Assembly: GCA_040396955.1 (NCBI GenBank)
Contig: JBBAWX010000002.1
Location: 173,512-237,511, forward strand
DNA length: 64,000 nucleotides
Reading direction: 5' to 3'
DNA from: UBA965 sp040396955
GTDB taxonomy: Bacteria > Chloroflexota > Chloroflexia > Chloroflexales > Roseiflexaceae
The notes below the pieces were generated by a model, which ran no database searches, was not told the DNA's origin, and worked only from the letters and a program-made list of their open reading frames with translations. The position numbers and the translations under genes are program-made. This document shows positions 17,414 through 25,326 of this stretch, one piece after another. Position 1 is the first letter of the stretch, and each line of letters opens with the position of its first letter.

Positions 17414-18253
17414 ATGGAGCGCAGTAACACGTTAGATGTACGCCCGAGTCTCCAGGGCAAGGTGGTGTTGGTTACGGGGGGATTGGGTGGGATTGGTCGG
17501 GCCTGTACCGACATGTTTTTGGCGCACGGCGCCACTGTGGCCTTTACCTATGCCGAAGGTGTCGAATCCGAAACCACGGCGCAGGCGCTCGTGGCCACCT
17601 GCCCCGAGCGACTATCGGCGCATGCGCTCGATTTGCGTGTGGCGACCTCAATCGAGGCCTGTGTGGCATCCGTGGTGCAGCGCTGGGGAGGTGTGCATGT
17701 GTTGGTGAACAACGCGGCGGTGGGCAGTGCCACCGTGGCGACCTATGCCGAGGATGTGGCCACGCAAGACACGACCATGCTCCAGATCAATGCGGACGGT
17801 AGCCTGAAAATGTGCCAGGCCTTTTTGGCACAGGCGCAAGCGACGCTGACCACGGTGCCCCGCAAGATTATCAATTTTAGTTCGGTCGGGGGTGGGGTGC
17901 AAAATTTCCCCGGATTTCGCCTGTCTGACGGCATGAGCAAGGCGGCGGTGGCGTTCATGACCAAGCAGTTGGCGGCCGAGTTGGTGCACACGGCGGTCGA
18001 CGTCTATGCGATTTGCCCGGGGGCCACCAACACGCCCATGTTTCAGGCCAGCACGCTCAACCACATGACCCCTGATGAGCAACGTGAGTTTGCGACCTCA
18101 CTGCCCAAAGGGCGACTGATTGAGCCGGTCGACATCGCCAACATTGTGCTCTTTTTGGCATCGGCATATGCCACGCCCATGCACGGGGCGGTCATCGATG
18201 CCTCGATGGGGTTGGGTGTGCGCCCAGGTTTGATTACCGAGCGTGGGCATTAG
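17414..18253 (+). CDS. Short-chain dehydrogenase/reductase lacking the catalytic Tyr
   Basis: 279-residue Rossmann-fold SDR. The cofactor motif TGGLGGIG is at 21-28, NNAA at 99-102, and Ser-Ser at 156-157. The YxxxK motif is replaced by DGMSK, with Asp172 where Tyr belongs and Lys176 retained. No Tyr lies between 157 and 176. GGAAGGGG 6 nt before the ATG at 17414 fixes this start rather than 17381. Family membership is clear, but the usual hydride-transfer chemistry may be lost or altered, so a specific oxidoreductase activity should not be assumed. A GNAT gene follows 30 bp downstream. Confidence 0.85.
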   Translation: MERSNTLDVRPSLQGKVVLVTGGLGGIGRACTDMFLAHGATVAFTYAEGVESETTAQALVATCPERLSAHALDLRVATSIEACVASVVQRWGGVHVLVNNAAVGSATVATYAEDVATQDTTMLQINADGSLKMCQAFLAQAQATLTTVPRKIINFSSVGGGVQNFPGFRLSDGMSKAAVAFMTKQLAAELVHTAVDVYAICPGATNTPMFQASTLNHMTPDEQREFATSLPKGRLIEPVDIANIVLFLASAYATPMHGAVIDASMGLGVRPGLITERGH

Positions 18254-18283
18254 GTTGGCCATCGTGTGAAAGGAAGGATGGGA

Positions 18284-19135
18284 ATGGCTGCGATGCCTGA
18301 GTTTATATCGCTGGTGGGCGTGCGTCTGACCGACATCCATGCGGCGTTTGTGGATGCTTTCTCCGAATACGAAGTGCCCATGGACATGCCACTGGAGCGC
18401 CTGCAGAGCATGTTGACGACGCGCGACTATCGCCCCGAGCTATCGACGGCCTGCATGATTGATGGGCAGATGGTGGGCTTTGTACTGGTGGGTGGGCGGA
18501 TCATGGGCGGCGCGCTGGTGGCATACGACTGTGCGACGGGCGTGATGCGCGCCTTTCAACAGCAAAAAATCGGCTCACAACTCCTGCCCGTGGCGCTCGC
18601 ACGTGTGCAGCAGGCGGGTGCGCAACGCTTTGTACTCGAAGTGCTGGCCAACAATCAGGCGGCGCAAGCGCTGTACCGCAAACACGGCTTTGTGGTGACG
18701 CGCACCCTGCACTGCTACCAAACCACCGTCGCTGTGTCGCCACGTACCGATGCGGTGCCACATCGACCGGAGATTCTCGCAGAAATTGACGAGGCGGCCT
18801 ACAACTCGTTTGTGCCGACCTGGCAAAATCAGCTGGCCGCCTACCAGCACATGCCGGAGGCCTATCATGTGGTGGGATTGTTGCGTGGGGAAATGCTGGC
18901 GGCGTACGGGGTGATTCATCGTGACAGTGGCAGTATTTTGCAGATGGGAGTGCACCCCAGCCAGCGTACCGCCGCAGTGTTTGCGGAGTTGACGCAGCAC
19001 TTGGCAGTGGCTGTGGGCACCACGGCCTTGCGCATTGTGAATATCGAGGCAGATTCGTGGCTTGACCAGCAGTTTGTTGCATCCGGCTGGCAGAACTTTG
19101 TCAGTCAGTACGAAATGGAGAAACGTTTTGCATGA
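18284..19135 (+). CDS. GNAT N-acetyltransferase with two domains, 283 aa
   Basis: The N-terminal GNAT domain (about 1-150) contains VMRAFQQQKIGSQLLPVALARV and a C-terminal ALYRKHGF. The second half (about 155-283) is a degenerate GNAT-like domain with LQMGVHPSQR and a tail GWQNFVSQYEMEKRFA. Tandem-GNAT proteins of this size occur widely. The ATG at 18284 sits 6 nt after AGGAAGG; the frame is open from 18266. The 3' end is homologous to a decayed copy at 19745-19858, see that entry. Confidence 0.85.
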   Translation: MAAMPEFISLVGVRLTDIHAAFVDAFSEYEVPMDMPLERLQSMLTTRDYRPELSTACMIDGQMVGFVLVGGRIMGGALVAYDCATGVMRAFQQQKIGSQLLPVALARVQQAGAQRFVLEVLANNQAAQALYRKHGFVVTRTLHCYQTTVAVSPRTDAVPHRPEILAEIDEAAYNSFVPTWQNQLAAYQHMPEAYHVVGLLRGEMLAAYGVIHRDSGSILQMGVHPSQRTAAVFAELTQHLAVAVGTTALRIVNIEADSWLDQQFVASGWQNFVSQYEMEKRFA

Positions 19136-19164
19136 TGCGATTCGTGCGCAGGTGGTGAGGTAAT

Positions 19165-19668
19165 TTACACCCACCCATTGCGCTTCGCTTTTTCTACTTC
19201 GCGTACTTTGCGTATGTTTGATTGATTTATCTGGTTGAGTCGCACATAGTCGGGGTGCTGTGCAAAGTATGGACCAAGCCAGCCGTCTTCATGGGTGAAC
19301 GCCATTGTCCAGGCCAAATTGGCAGGAAAGACATAGTAGTCTGATAACGACGATGATTCTGGCAACATGTCCGTCAAGAACGCGAGTGTTCTGTCATTCG
19401 ATAGAACGACAAATTCGACTCCCGATTGACGTTTGTAGGCCTCGATTGCAGCTGTACCACGCATACAAGGGTAGCAATCTGCGCTGAACACGTGCCACAG
19501 GAACGCACGTGTGTTGATTTCTTGGCCGTGTGCGCAGAACGTGGCAAGCCAATTGCTGGCAAATTGGTTGGCTTCAGCTCCCGAAAATTGGTGTATCACG
19601 GTGCCTGGAAACACAAGGGCGTCACCGTGGTTTCCGTGACCGAAACGGGTAGGATTGGTACGCGCCAT
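19165..19668 (-). CDS. DUF4275-like protein, 167 aa
   Basis: Soluble protein with no signal peptide. Features are FLWHVFSAD, an RGTAAIEAYKRQ helix, DYYVFPANLAWTMAFTHEDGWLGPYF and a basic tail. The WHxFS and FxWTxxxTHE-GPYF blocks recall the uncharacterised DUF4275 family, recognised from memory only. It lies on the opposite strand to its neighbours, between an intact GNAT gene and a decayed GNAT tail, and so looks like an inserted gene. Function unknown. Confidence 0.6.
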   Translation of the reverse strand: MARTNPTRFGHGNHGDALVFPGTVIHQFSGAEANQFASNWLATFCAHGQEINTRAFLWHVFSADCYPCMRGTAAIEAYKRQSGVEFVVLSNDRTLAFLTDMLPESSSLSDYYVFPANLAWTMAFTHEDGWLGPYFAQHPDYVRLNQINQSNIRKVREVEKAKRNGWV

Positions 19669-19744
19669 TTTGCATTTGACCTAACTAGGTGTGATGTCTT
19701 TGACACACGATAGTACAGATTTCCACGAGAGTATAGTCGATCGT

Positions 19745-19858
19745 ATGGCGGAACAGTGTGTTCACGTCAATATAAAAACGGAGATTGACCCGCTCTTTGT
19801 TGCATGCGGCTGGCAACGATTTGTCAGCTAGTACGAAATGGAGAAACGTTTTGCATGA
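19745..19858 (+). pseudogene. Decayed C-terminus of a GNAT gene (duplicate of the 18284-19135 tail)
   Basis: This stretch translates as VNIKTEIDPLFVACGWQRFVS, a TAG stop, then YEMEKRFA and TGA. The intact gene reads VNIEADSWLDQQFVASGWQNFVSQYEMEKRFA. The in-frame Gln-to-stop change and the missing upstream part show a remnant. At DNA level the last 60-70 bp (19072-19140 against 19795-19863) are nearly identical. It abuts the kinase gene, suggesting duplication followed by decay around the DUF4275-like gene. Confidence 0.75.
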
Positions 19859-19862
19859 TGTG

Positions 19863-20396
19863 ATGCGTCCACAGGTGCTGCTGATCGCTGGCCCGGCAGG
19901 GGCTGGCAAAACGAGCATGGCCAATTTGATTGGGGCTCGGCCGGGGTGGGTGGCACTCTCGGAAGATGAGTTTTGGGGGCGATTGCCCCGCGATCCGCAC
20001 CTGTTGCGCACGGATGCCGAAAAAGCGGTGATTCAGGGGCTGGTGGTGGCCGAAGCGTGTGCCCAACGCACGGCTGGGCGGCGGGTGGTGATTGAATTCA
20101 TCATCTACGAAGACCCGCCACAGCCGATACTTTTTTATGCCGATGCGCTGACCAAAGCCGGCAATGTGGTGGCCGTGCGTGTGCTGCGCCCGGATGTGGA
20201 GACGCTGATGCGTCGTCAGGCGCAGCGTGGCAATGCGCACGACACGGGGCTGAGCGAGGCGGTGCGGCGCCAGAACGCCGAGCATCAGGTGCGTTGCCTG
20301 CACAGCGCGGCGATTGACCCGGCGTGGGTGATTTCTGCCAGCGACCTGCCCCTGGCCGACTTGTATGCGGCACATTTCGCCGCACTCGTCGATTAA
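19863..20396 (+). CDS. P-loop kinase/AAA_33-like ATPase, 177 aa
   Basis: Small nucleotide-binding protein. Walker A GPAGAGKTS is at about residues 8-16, a Walker-B-like VVIEFII near 75, and the lid Arg pair VETLMRRQAQRGN near 120. This resembles zeta-toxin/CPT-type or shikimate-kinase-like small-molecule kinases; no antitoxin is adjacent. ATG at 19863 is the conservative start. A TTG at 19851 has GGAG 7 nt upstream and would add four residues. Its TAA overlaps the stop of the convergent MFS gene within the sequence TTAA. Confidence 0.72.
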   Translation: MRPQVLLIAGPAGAGKTSMANLIGARPGWVALSEDEFWGRLPRDPHLLRTDAEKAVIQGLVVAEACAQRTAGRRVVIEFIIYEDPPQPILFYADALTKAGNVVAVRVLRPDVETLMRRQAQRGNAHDTGLSEAVRRQNAEHQVRCLHSAAIDPAWVISASDLPLADLYAAHFAALVD

Positions 20397-21616
20397 GCGG
20401 GTTGCGGCGTGCTGGTGGGGCGGGTGTTGATGCGGGCGGCCAGGGCACTACCAATCACGGCCGTGGCACCGGCCAGGAAGAAGGCCAGCAGGTAGTCGCC
20501 GGTGTTGTCGCGGATGACTCCGCCCAGCCAGGCAGCGATGGCGGCGCCCATTTGGTGCGCAAAAAAGATCCAGCCGTAGACCAAGCCCACGTTGCGAGCC
20601 CCGAAGACCTCGCTGGTGAGGGCCACGGTGGGCGGCACGGTGGCGATGTAATCGAGCCCGAAGAGCACGGCGAAGATGGAAAGCTGGAAGGGATCGTGCA
20701 CGAAGGGCAAAAAGAGCAATGACAGGCCCCGGAAGCCGTAGTAGGCGGCTAGGAGCAGGCGCGGTGAGTAGCGGTCGGTGAGCCAACCCGATGCCAAGGT
20801 GCCGATGAAGTTCATGGTGCCCATGAGGGCGAGCACGCCGGCGGCCACATCGGTGGTGAAACCGTGCTCGAGGGCGTGGGCCATCAGGTGAGTGCCAATC
20901 AGACCGTTGGAGGTGGCGCCGCAGATGAAAAAGGTGCTGGCGAGCAACCAAAAATCGGGGGTGCGCAGGGCGCGGCGCATGACGCCGGCTTCGGCATGTG
21001 AGGTGTTGGGGGGTGGGGCTTCGCCGCCGTAAGGGGTCAGCCCTACATCGGCAGGGTCGGTGCGCACCAACCAGATGATGGGGATGATGAGCACGGCGGT
21101 GATGACGGCGAGCAGGAGCGAAGCGGCCCGCCAGCCCTGCGCCGCGCCGAGCAGTGCCAATATTGGCACAAACAGGAGTTGCCCGGCACTTGTCGCCGCA
21201 CCAAACATACCCTGGACGAGACCGCGGCGCGCCACAAACCAGCGCATGGCCACAGCCGCGCCGAGCACACCGCCGACGATGCCCGTGCCGAGCCCGCTGA
21301 CGGCGCCCCACCACAGCGCAAAGGTGATTTCGTTGGTGACCGTGGTACCGATGGCGGCGCTGGTGGCGATGAGCACGAGACCGATGATGGCCGTGTTGCG
21401 CGTACCGATGCGGTTGATGAGCGATCCCACGAAGGGGCCAGCCAGACCGTACAAGACGAGACCGACAGCGACGGAGAGACCCAGCGATTCACGGCTCCAG
21501 CCGAATTCGTTGGTGAGGAGTGGCAAAAAGACCCCGGGGGCCATGCGGGTACCGGCCGAAATCAAAATGGCGCTGGCAACGGCTCCGGCAACCAACCAAT
21601 GGCGAGAGATGCGCAT
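20393..21616 (-). CDS. MFS transporter, oxalate/monocarboxylate-type, 407 aa
   Basis: Twelve-helix major facilitator. Inter-domain symmetry is visible: GLVLYGLAGPFVGSLINRIGTRN (motif A region, helices 2-3) in the N-half and LASGWLTDRYSPR in the C-half. The loop between halves carries ADVGLTPYGGEAPPPN, a pattern common in OFA/MCT-like carriers (PADVGLxPxG). AGGAG lies 9 nt before the ATG. It is a single gene, convergent with the P-loop kinase. The substrate is probably an organic anion, but this is inference. Confidence 0.88.
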   Translation of the reverse strand: MRISRHWLVAGAVASAILISAGTRMAPGVFLPLLTNEFGWSRESLGLSVAVGLVLYGLAGPFVGSLINRIGTRNTAIIGLVLIATSAAIGTTVTNEITFALWWGAVSGLGTGIVGGVLGAAVAMRWFVARRGLVQGMFGAATSAGQLLFVPILALLGAAQGWRAASLLLAVITAVLIIPIIWLVRTDPADVGLTPYGGEAPPPNTSHAEAGVMRRALRTPDFWLLASTFFICGATSNGLIGTHLMAHALEHGFTTDVAAGVLALMGTMNFIGTLASGWLTDRYSPRLLLAAYYGFRGLSLLFLPFVHDPFQLSIFAVLFGLDYIATVPPTVALTSEVFGARNVGLVYGWIFFAHQMGAAIAAWLGGVIRDNTGDYLLAFFLAGATAVIGSALAARINTRPTSTPQPA

Positions 21617-21671
21617 GGGGAAGACTCCTGAGTGTATGTGATAAGATGGCAGGTACTATAACATAATGGGC

Positions 21672-21703
21672 AATTGATAATGGAGAATTAATAATTATCA
21701 ATT
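21672..21703. repeat. AT-rich inverted repeat upstream of DNA alkylation repair gene
   Basis: Arms AATTGATAAT and ATTATCAATT pair perfectly around a 12-nt spacer in the 100-bp divergent region between the MFS and alkylation-repair genes. A similar AT-rich element (TGAATTGA and TCAATTCA) is present at 56715-56750. It could be a regulatory dyad or a miniature repeat. Confidence 0.45.
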
Positions 21704-21718
21704 CATCGAGAACCAACC

Positions 21719-22132
21719 ATGCAACAGACACCAACCATAGCAGAGATTCAAGCAGAGCTGGCAACCCTGGCCACACCGCGCATGAAGAAGTACTACCTCA
21801 GTTTGGGAGTGAATGAGCCGGTCTACGGAGCACCGACTGGTGCGATGAAGCCACTAGCACGGCGCATCAAAGGCAATCAAGCATTGGCTGAAGCGTTGTA
21901 TGCTAGTGGCAACTTCGACAGCATGTACTTGGCGGGGATGATTGCCGATGTGCCAGCCATGACGCAAGCGGATTTTCGGCGCTGGATGGCAGCTGCCTCC
22001 TGCCCGACGATTGCAGATTTCATCGTGTCGGTGTCGTTGGCGGAGGCAGATTTTGCGCAGGAGCTGGCGCGTGAGTTCATCGACAGTACTGAGGAAACGA
22101 CGAGCGCCGGCGGTTGGAATTGCTACGAGTGG
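21719..22132 (+). CDS. DNA alkylation repair protein, AlkD-like HEAT-repeat fold (3' end in gap)
   Basis: 138 residues are visible before the N gap. The start QTPTIAEIQAELATLATPRMKKYYLSLGV, the helix-turn-helix pairs (ALAEALYASGNFDSMYLAGMIAD) and DSTEETTSAGGWNCYEW match AlkD-like HEAT-repeat proteins that bind alkylated DNA. The family is usually about 220-240 aa, so the C-terminal 80-100 residues are missing in the gap. The catalytic Trp/Asp region of AlkD cannot be checked. It is convergent with the DUF1905 gene on the other side of the gap. Confidence 0.75.
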
Positions 22133-22232
22133 NNNNNNNNNNNNNNNNNNNNNNNNNNNNNNNNNNNNNNNNNNNNNNNNNNNNNNNNNNNNNNNNNNNN
22201 NNNNNNNNNNNNNNNNNNNNNNNNNNNNNNNN
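22133..22232. other. Assembly gap (100 N)
   Basis: The scaffold gap hides the 3' ends of two convergent genes, an AlkD-like and a DUF1905/YdeI-like gene. At least about 300 bp of coding sequence must be missing, so the 100 N are a placeholder and not a measured length. Confidence 0.97.
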
Positions 22233-22664
22233 GAGCAGTGTGACCATTTCGGCGATGCGTTGGGCACGGACATCAGGCTTATTCTTGGTGCTGTCAATCC
22301 AGCGAATGTACTTTTTGCGATAAAAGGTCGGGAGCCCGTCAAAAAACGCCTTGGCTACTGGTTGAGCCGCGAGGGCGGCCACCACATCATCAGCGAGATT
22401 ATCTTCTTGGGGGCCCTCGAGGGCTAGGGTGACGGTGACCGTTTGGCCCATGGTGAGGCCGCAATCACGTACCCAGGCTGGGCCGAGTTTGAGGGCGTAT
22501 CCATGCTCGATGACCTGTAATGCGCCACGCACTGCGATGGTATCGACGGTGCCCGTGATGTGGTAGCGTGGGCGCGCGCCCCATGTCGTGGCCGGGTCAA
22601 AGGGCAGGTGGATGACGGCAGAGGTGCCGTGTGCGGTGAGGACGGCAGTGAATTGTTGGGTCAT
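22233..22664 (-). CDS. DUF1905 plus YdeI-type (bacteriocin-protection) domain protein, 3' end in gap
   Basis: Residues 1-95 form a DUF1905 beta-barrel (FTAVLTAHGTSAVIHLPFD and MGQTVTVTLALEGP). The rest (VVAALAAQPVAKAFFDGLPTFYRKKYIRWIDSTKNKPDVRAQRIAEMV) is the helical YdeI/OmpD-associated domain. The latter is annotated in some genomes as a bacteriocin-protection domain, but its biochemical role is not established. The end of the domain falls in the gap. AAAAGGAG lies 7 nt before the ATG at 22664. A stand-alone DUF1905 paralogue is at 24457-24741. Confidence 0.75.
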
Positions 22665-22865
22665 GTGCACTCCTTTTCGTCCACGACAAACCGGATGTGG
22701 TGATAGTGCTGATTGGTGGGAAGGTGACAGCTGGGTTTGTGTTGAGCCGTGTGCGCCAAGTCGTGTGAGTATTGCTCAGTCCCCAAAAGAGGCACGGCAC
22801 ACGACCTCTTTTCTATGAAACGTGCACATTCAAGCACTGTACTGCGTGAAAATCGATGCACCGCA

Positions 22866-23399
22866 TCACCAGTACTCGGGTTGATTGAGGGCATCAGCAC
22901 AGCGGAGCGTGCCGTGCGCATTGCTGAGACTGTCTGGAGTGTAGGCCTGACACATCCATGCATCCACGTAGGGCACGGGGTAGGGTGGTTGTACGCCATG
23001 GGCACCGATTGGGGCAAACCCGAATTTGGGGTAGTACTTGGGGGACCCCAGCACGTAGATGAGGTCAACCCCGTGTGTGGCCAATGTGCGGCAGCCGTGT
23101 GCGATGAGTTGGCGCCCGATGCCCTGACGTTGCCAGCCGGGATCTACGGCGAGTGGGGCCAGGATGTAGGCAGTAAGTGGCCGTGCGTGTGCGTCGACAT
23201 GGACGGGTGTGAACAAGATGTGACCGACCACTGATTGGTTTTGATCGGCTACGAAAGAGTGTAATGGTTGTGCACTCACATCGGTATGCAATGCCGCGAC
23301 GAGCTGGCTGATGATGGGACCCTCTTCGTCACCGAAGGCGGCACGGTGCAGTGTCAAGATGTGGGGCAGATCGTTATCTGTGGCGGTACGAATGGTCAT
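22866..23399 (-). CDS. GNAT N-acetyltransferase, YhbS-like, 177 aa
   Basis: Acetyl-CoA-dependent transferase. The conserved LAPLAVDPGWQRQGIGRQLI block (about residues 75-94), YVLGSPKYYPKFGFAP and the Pro-rich PPYPVPYVDAWM block are all typical of YhbS-type acetyltransferases. ATG at 23399 (MTIRTATDND) is preferred to the longer reading to 23453. The gene upstream on the same strand is MGMT-like. The 195 bp downstream to the DUF1905 gene hold no gene. Confidence 0.85.
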   Translation of the reverse strand: MTIRTATDNDLPHILTLHRAAFGDEEGPIISQLVAALHTDVSAQPLHSFVADQNQSVVGHILFTPVHVDAHARPLTAYILAPLAVDPGWQRQGIGRQLIAHGCRTLATHGVDLIYVLGSPKYYPKFGFAPIGAHGVQPPYPVPYVDAWMCQAYTPDSLSNAHGTLRCADALNQPEYW

Positions 23400-23458
23400 T
23401 GGGGGGGAGTACTCCGAAGACGACAAAGAAATATTGCATGCATTGTAGCGCATGCTCT

Positions 23459-23869
23459 CTACGCATCTGCGTGATTAACCTCGGCTTGGATGCGCCGCAG
23501 GTGATTGGCGATGCCACCGGGGAGCGTTGGGTGCGGCTTGCCGTGTTTGAGCACACGCCACCACGGGATGGTGTAGGGCGATGGTGCATCGTGGATGCTG
23601 TCGGAATAGGCGGCCAACCACTTCCAATACAGCGTGGTGCGCGATGGGCAAGTGATGTCGACCTGGTGGTGCAGGGCAAGTGCGCGGCGGATGTCGGCGA
23701 GATCGCGGGTTTCGCCATAGGGGATGGCCTGAATAGCGTGTGCAATATCGAGTGGTGAAGGCACGTACATGGTGCGGGCATGCATACGTGCGGCTTTGGC
23801 GGCATCGAGTACATGCGTGGTGCCAGCCGGGGCAGTCTGGAGTTTGTGGAGGAGGGTTTCGGTAGGCAT
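23459..23869 (-). CDS. MGMT-family (alkyltransferase-like) protein, 136 aa
   Basis: Resembles a branch of the O6-alkylguanine-DNA alkyltransferase fold. The N-terminal MHARTMYVPSPLDI, then IPYGETRDLADIRRALA (helix-turn-helix), DITCPSRTTLYWKW and a PWWRVLKHGKPHPTLPGGI block align with proteins annotated as MGMT family. The canonical PCHRV active-site motif is absent. One Cys is present in TCPSRT, but equivalence to the alkyl acceptor is doubtful. GAGGAC lies 6 nt before the ATG. It follows the DinB gene by 9 bp and is probably in the same operon. Confidence 0.65.
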   Translation of the reverse strand: MPTETLLHKLQTAPAGTTHVLDAAKAARMHARTMYVPSPLDIAHAIQAIPYGETRDLADIRRALALHHQVDITCPSRTTLYWKWLAAYSDSIHDAPSPYTIPWWRVLKHGKPHPTLPGGIANHLRRIQAEVNHADA

Positions 23870-23878
23870 GTGTGTCCT

Positions 23879-24460
23879 CTATGTGAAATTGATGTCGAGC
23901 ATACTGGCGAGTACTTCCATTTCACCCACATGTTGAAAGGGATGGGTGAGTGCGAACGTCATCAGGCACTTGCCGAGGCTCCAGCCGGTGTAGTTTTGTG
24001 TGAAACCGGCCTGGTTACGCAGGGCCAGCCCCTCGTGGTCGACCACTTGCTGTACAAAGGTTGCATCGAGGGTGTTGGTGAGTGGTAATTGCATGATGGC
24101 TGGTAGTTGTTGGCGGGTACGAGCCTGCACGGCGGCCATGTAGGCCTGTAATGCGTCTACATTGATGCGTTGGTTGAGCTCATCGACCTCGGCAAAGGTC
24201 ATGTCGCCGCCGTGATGGCGCCAGGGCAGGTTGAGTTTGGGCATCCAATCGCCCTCGTCGAGGACTTGGGTTTGGCGCATCACAAAGCGATTGATGCCGG
24301 CGTCTTCGCAGCGGGTGATGTGCCAAAGATTCCAGGCAATCGAATTGACGCGTGGATGCGGGCGTTGGCGCATCTGATTAGGTGAGACATCTTGCCAAAA
24401 ACCCGAGAGATAGAAATCGGTCAATGGCACATAGCGTTGCAAGAAGAGCTGTTCGTTCAT
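23879..24460 (-). CDS. DinB-family protein, 193 aa
   Basis: DinB-like four-helix protein. SIAWNLWHITRCEDAGINRFV supplies the first ligand His, and THPFQHVGEMEVL at the C-terminus supplies the last two. The central part QVVDHEGLALRNQAGFTQNYTGWSLGKCLM is longer than in the other DinB proteins of this window. The ATG at 24460 overlaps the TGA of the DUF1905 gene as ATGA. It forms the chain GNAT, DUF1905, DinB, MGMT-like. Confidence 0.82.
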   Translation of the reverse strand: MNEQLFLQRYVPLTDFYLSGFWQDVSPNQMRQRPHPRVNSIAWNLWHITRCEDAGINRFVMRQTQVLDEGDWMPKLNLPWRHHGGDMTFAEVDELNQRINVDALQAYMAAVQARTRQQLPAIMQLPLTNTLDATFVQQVVDHEGLALRNQAGFTQNYTGWSLGKCLMTFALTHPFQHVGEMEVLASMLDINFT

Positions 24461-24741
24461 CCGATGCACACCTCGATATCGACGATGTCCCCGGCGGCGA
24501 CGTGCTCGGCGCGTTGGACGGCGACTTTGACGGGGATGAGGTAGCGGCCGTTTTTGGGGAAGAGCGATGTGCGCCACTGGGTCTGGCCGAGCTGGCAGGT
24601 GACCGGGATGACGCCCCAGCCGTAGCTGACGAGTTGTGCCATGGCCTTGATGTCGCGGCTTTGCGTTTCGTCGATGGCCACAAACAAAAAGGGAGCAGGA
24701 CCGCGCCATTCAAAAATATCGCCGTGTACAGAGAAAATCAT
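24457..24741 (-). CDS. DUF1905-domain protein, 94 aa
   Basis: Stand-alone small beta-barrel of the DUF1905 type: IFSVHGDIFEWRGPAPFLFVAID, GWGVIPVTCQLGQTQWRTSLFPKNGRYLIPVKVAVQRAE, and DIVDIEV. The motifs and length match the family. Both ends overlap neighbours by ATGA (24738-24741 and 24457-24460), so three genes are translationally coupled. Function unknown; no catalytic residues are obvious. Confidence 0.82.
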   Translation of the reverse strand: MIFSVHGDIFEWRGPAPFLFVAIDETQSRDIKAMAQLVSYGWGVIPVTCQLGQTQWRTSLFPKNGRYLIPVKVAVQRAEHVAAGDIVDIEVCIG

Positions 24742-25271
24742 CGGTCAATGCTCCATTCACTGGCTAGTACGGCGTAGAAGTATTCATCCCACCAGAGATT
24801 GTCACCGCGATGAATGCATTGGTGGAAGTGCGCTTCCCGGCGCATTCCCAGTTTTTCCATTACACGCGAGGATGCGGAATTTTCTGGCTGACACGTGGCA
24901 ATGACGCGATGTGCGTGTAGTGTGGTGAATGCGTACTCCAACAAGGCGCGGGCGGCTTCGGTGGCGTAGCCCTGGCGCTGGTAATCGGGGTGGATGACCC
25001 AGCCGAGTTCGTAGGTGCGCGGTGCAAACCAGGCATGAAAAATGATGTGACCAATCAGACGTTGGTGGTGCTGATGCACGATGGCCAGTGCTTGGGCATC
25101 GGCGCCTTGTTGCTCGGCCACAAAGTCTTGTGTTTGTGCCCACGACATGGCGTGCGGTGGCACGTATTTCATCACACTGACAGAGTTGGTGTAGGTGTGG
25201 ACGGCCTGACTGTCGTGTGGCTGGAATGGTCGGATGAAGAGGCGTGGTGTGGTTAACGTTGGTTGGTGCAT
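24738..25271 (-). CDS. GNAT N-acetyltransferase, RimJ/RimL type, 177 aa
   Basis: Starts with TLTTPRLFIRPFQPHD, the usual RimJ/RimL opening. The acetyl-CoA site is ELGWVIHPDYQRQGYATEAARALLEYAF, and it ends with NSASSRVMEKLGMRREAHF. Members acetylate ribosomal protein N-termini or small metabolites; the substrate here is unknown. ATG at 25271 is chosen over the open frame to 25415. It heads the coupled GNAT-DUF1905-DinB set. Confidence 0.87.
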   Translation of the reverse strand: MHQPTLTTPRLFIRPFQPHDSQAVHTYTNSVSVMKYVPPHAMSWAQTQDFVAEQQGADAQALAIVHQHHQRLIGHIIFHAWFAPRTYELGWVIHPDYQRQGYATEAARALLEYAFTTLHAHRVIATCQPENSASSRVMEKLGMRREAHFHQCIHRGDNLWWDEYFYAVLASEWSIDR

Positions 25272-25326
25272 GTACGCAGACCCTTGATTGAGAGACACAT
25301 GAAAAAATCCGGCGACGTGAGATGGA

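Noticed and set aside
19863..20396. Zeta-type toxin of a toxin-antitoxin pair
   Set aside because: No small antitoxin gene precedes it; the upstream sequence is a decayed GNAT tail.
20448..21314. 288-codon Arg/His-rich frame inside the MFS gene
   Set aside because: Out-of-frame shadow on the same strand as the transporter, with extreme Arg/His content.
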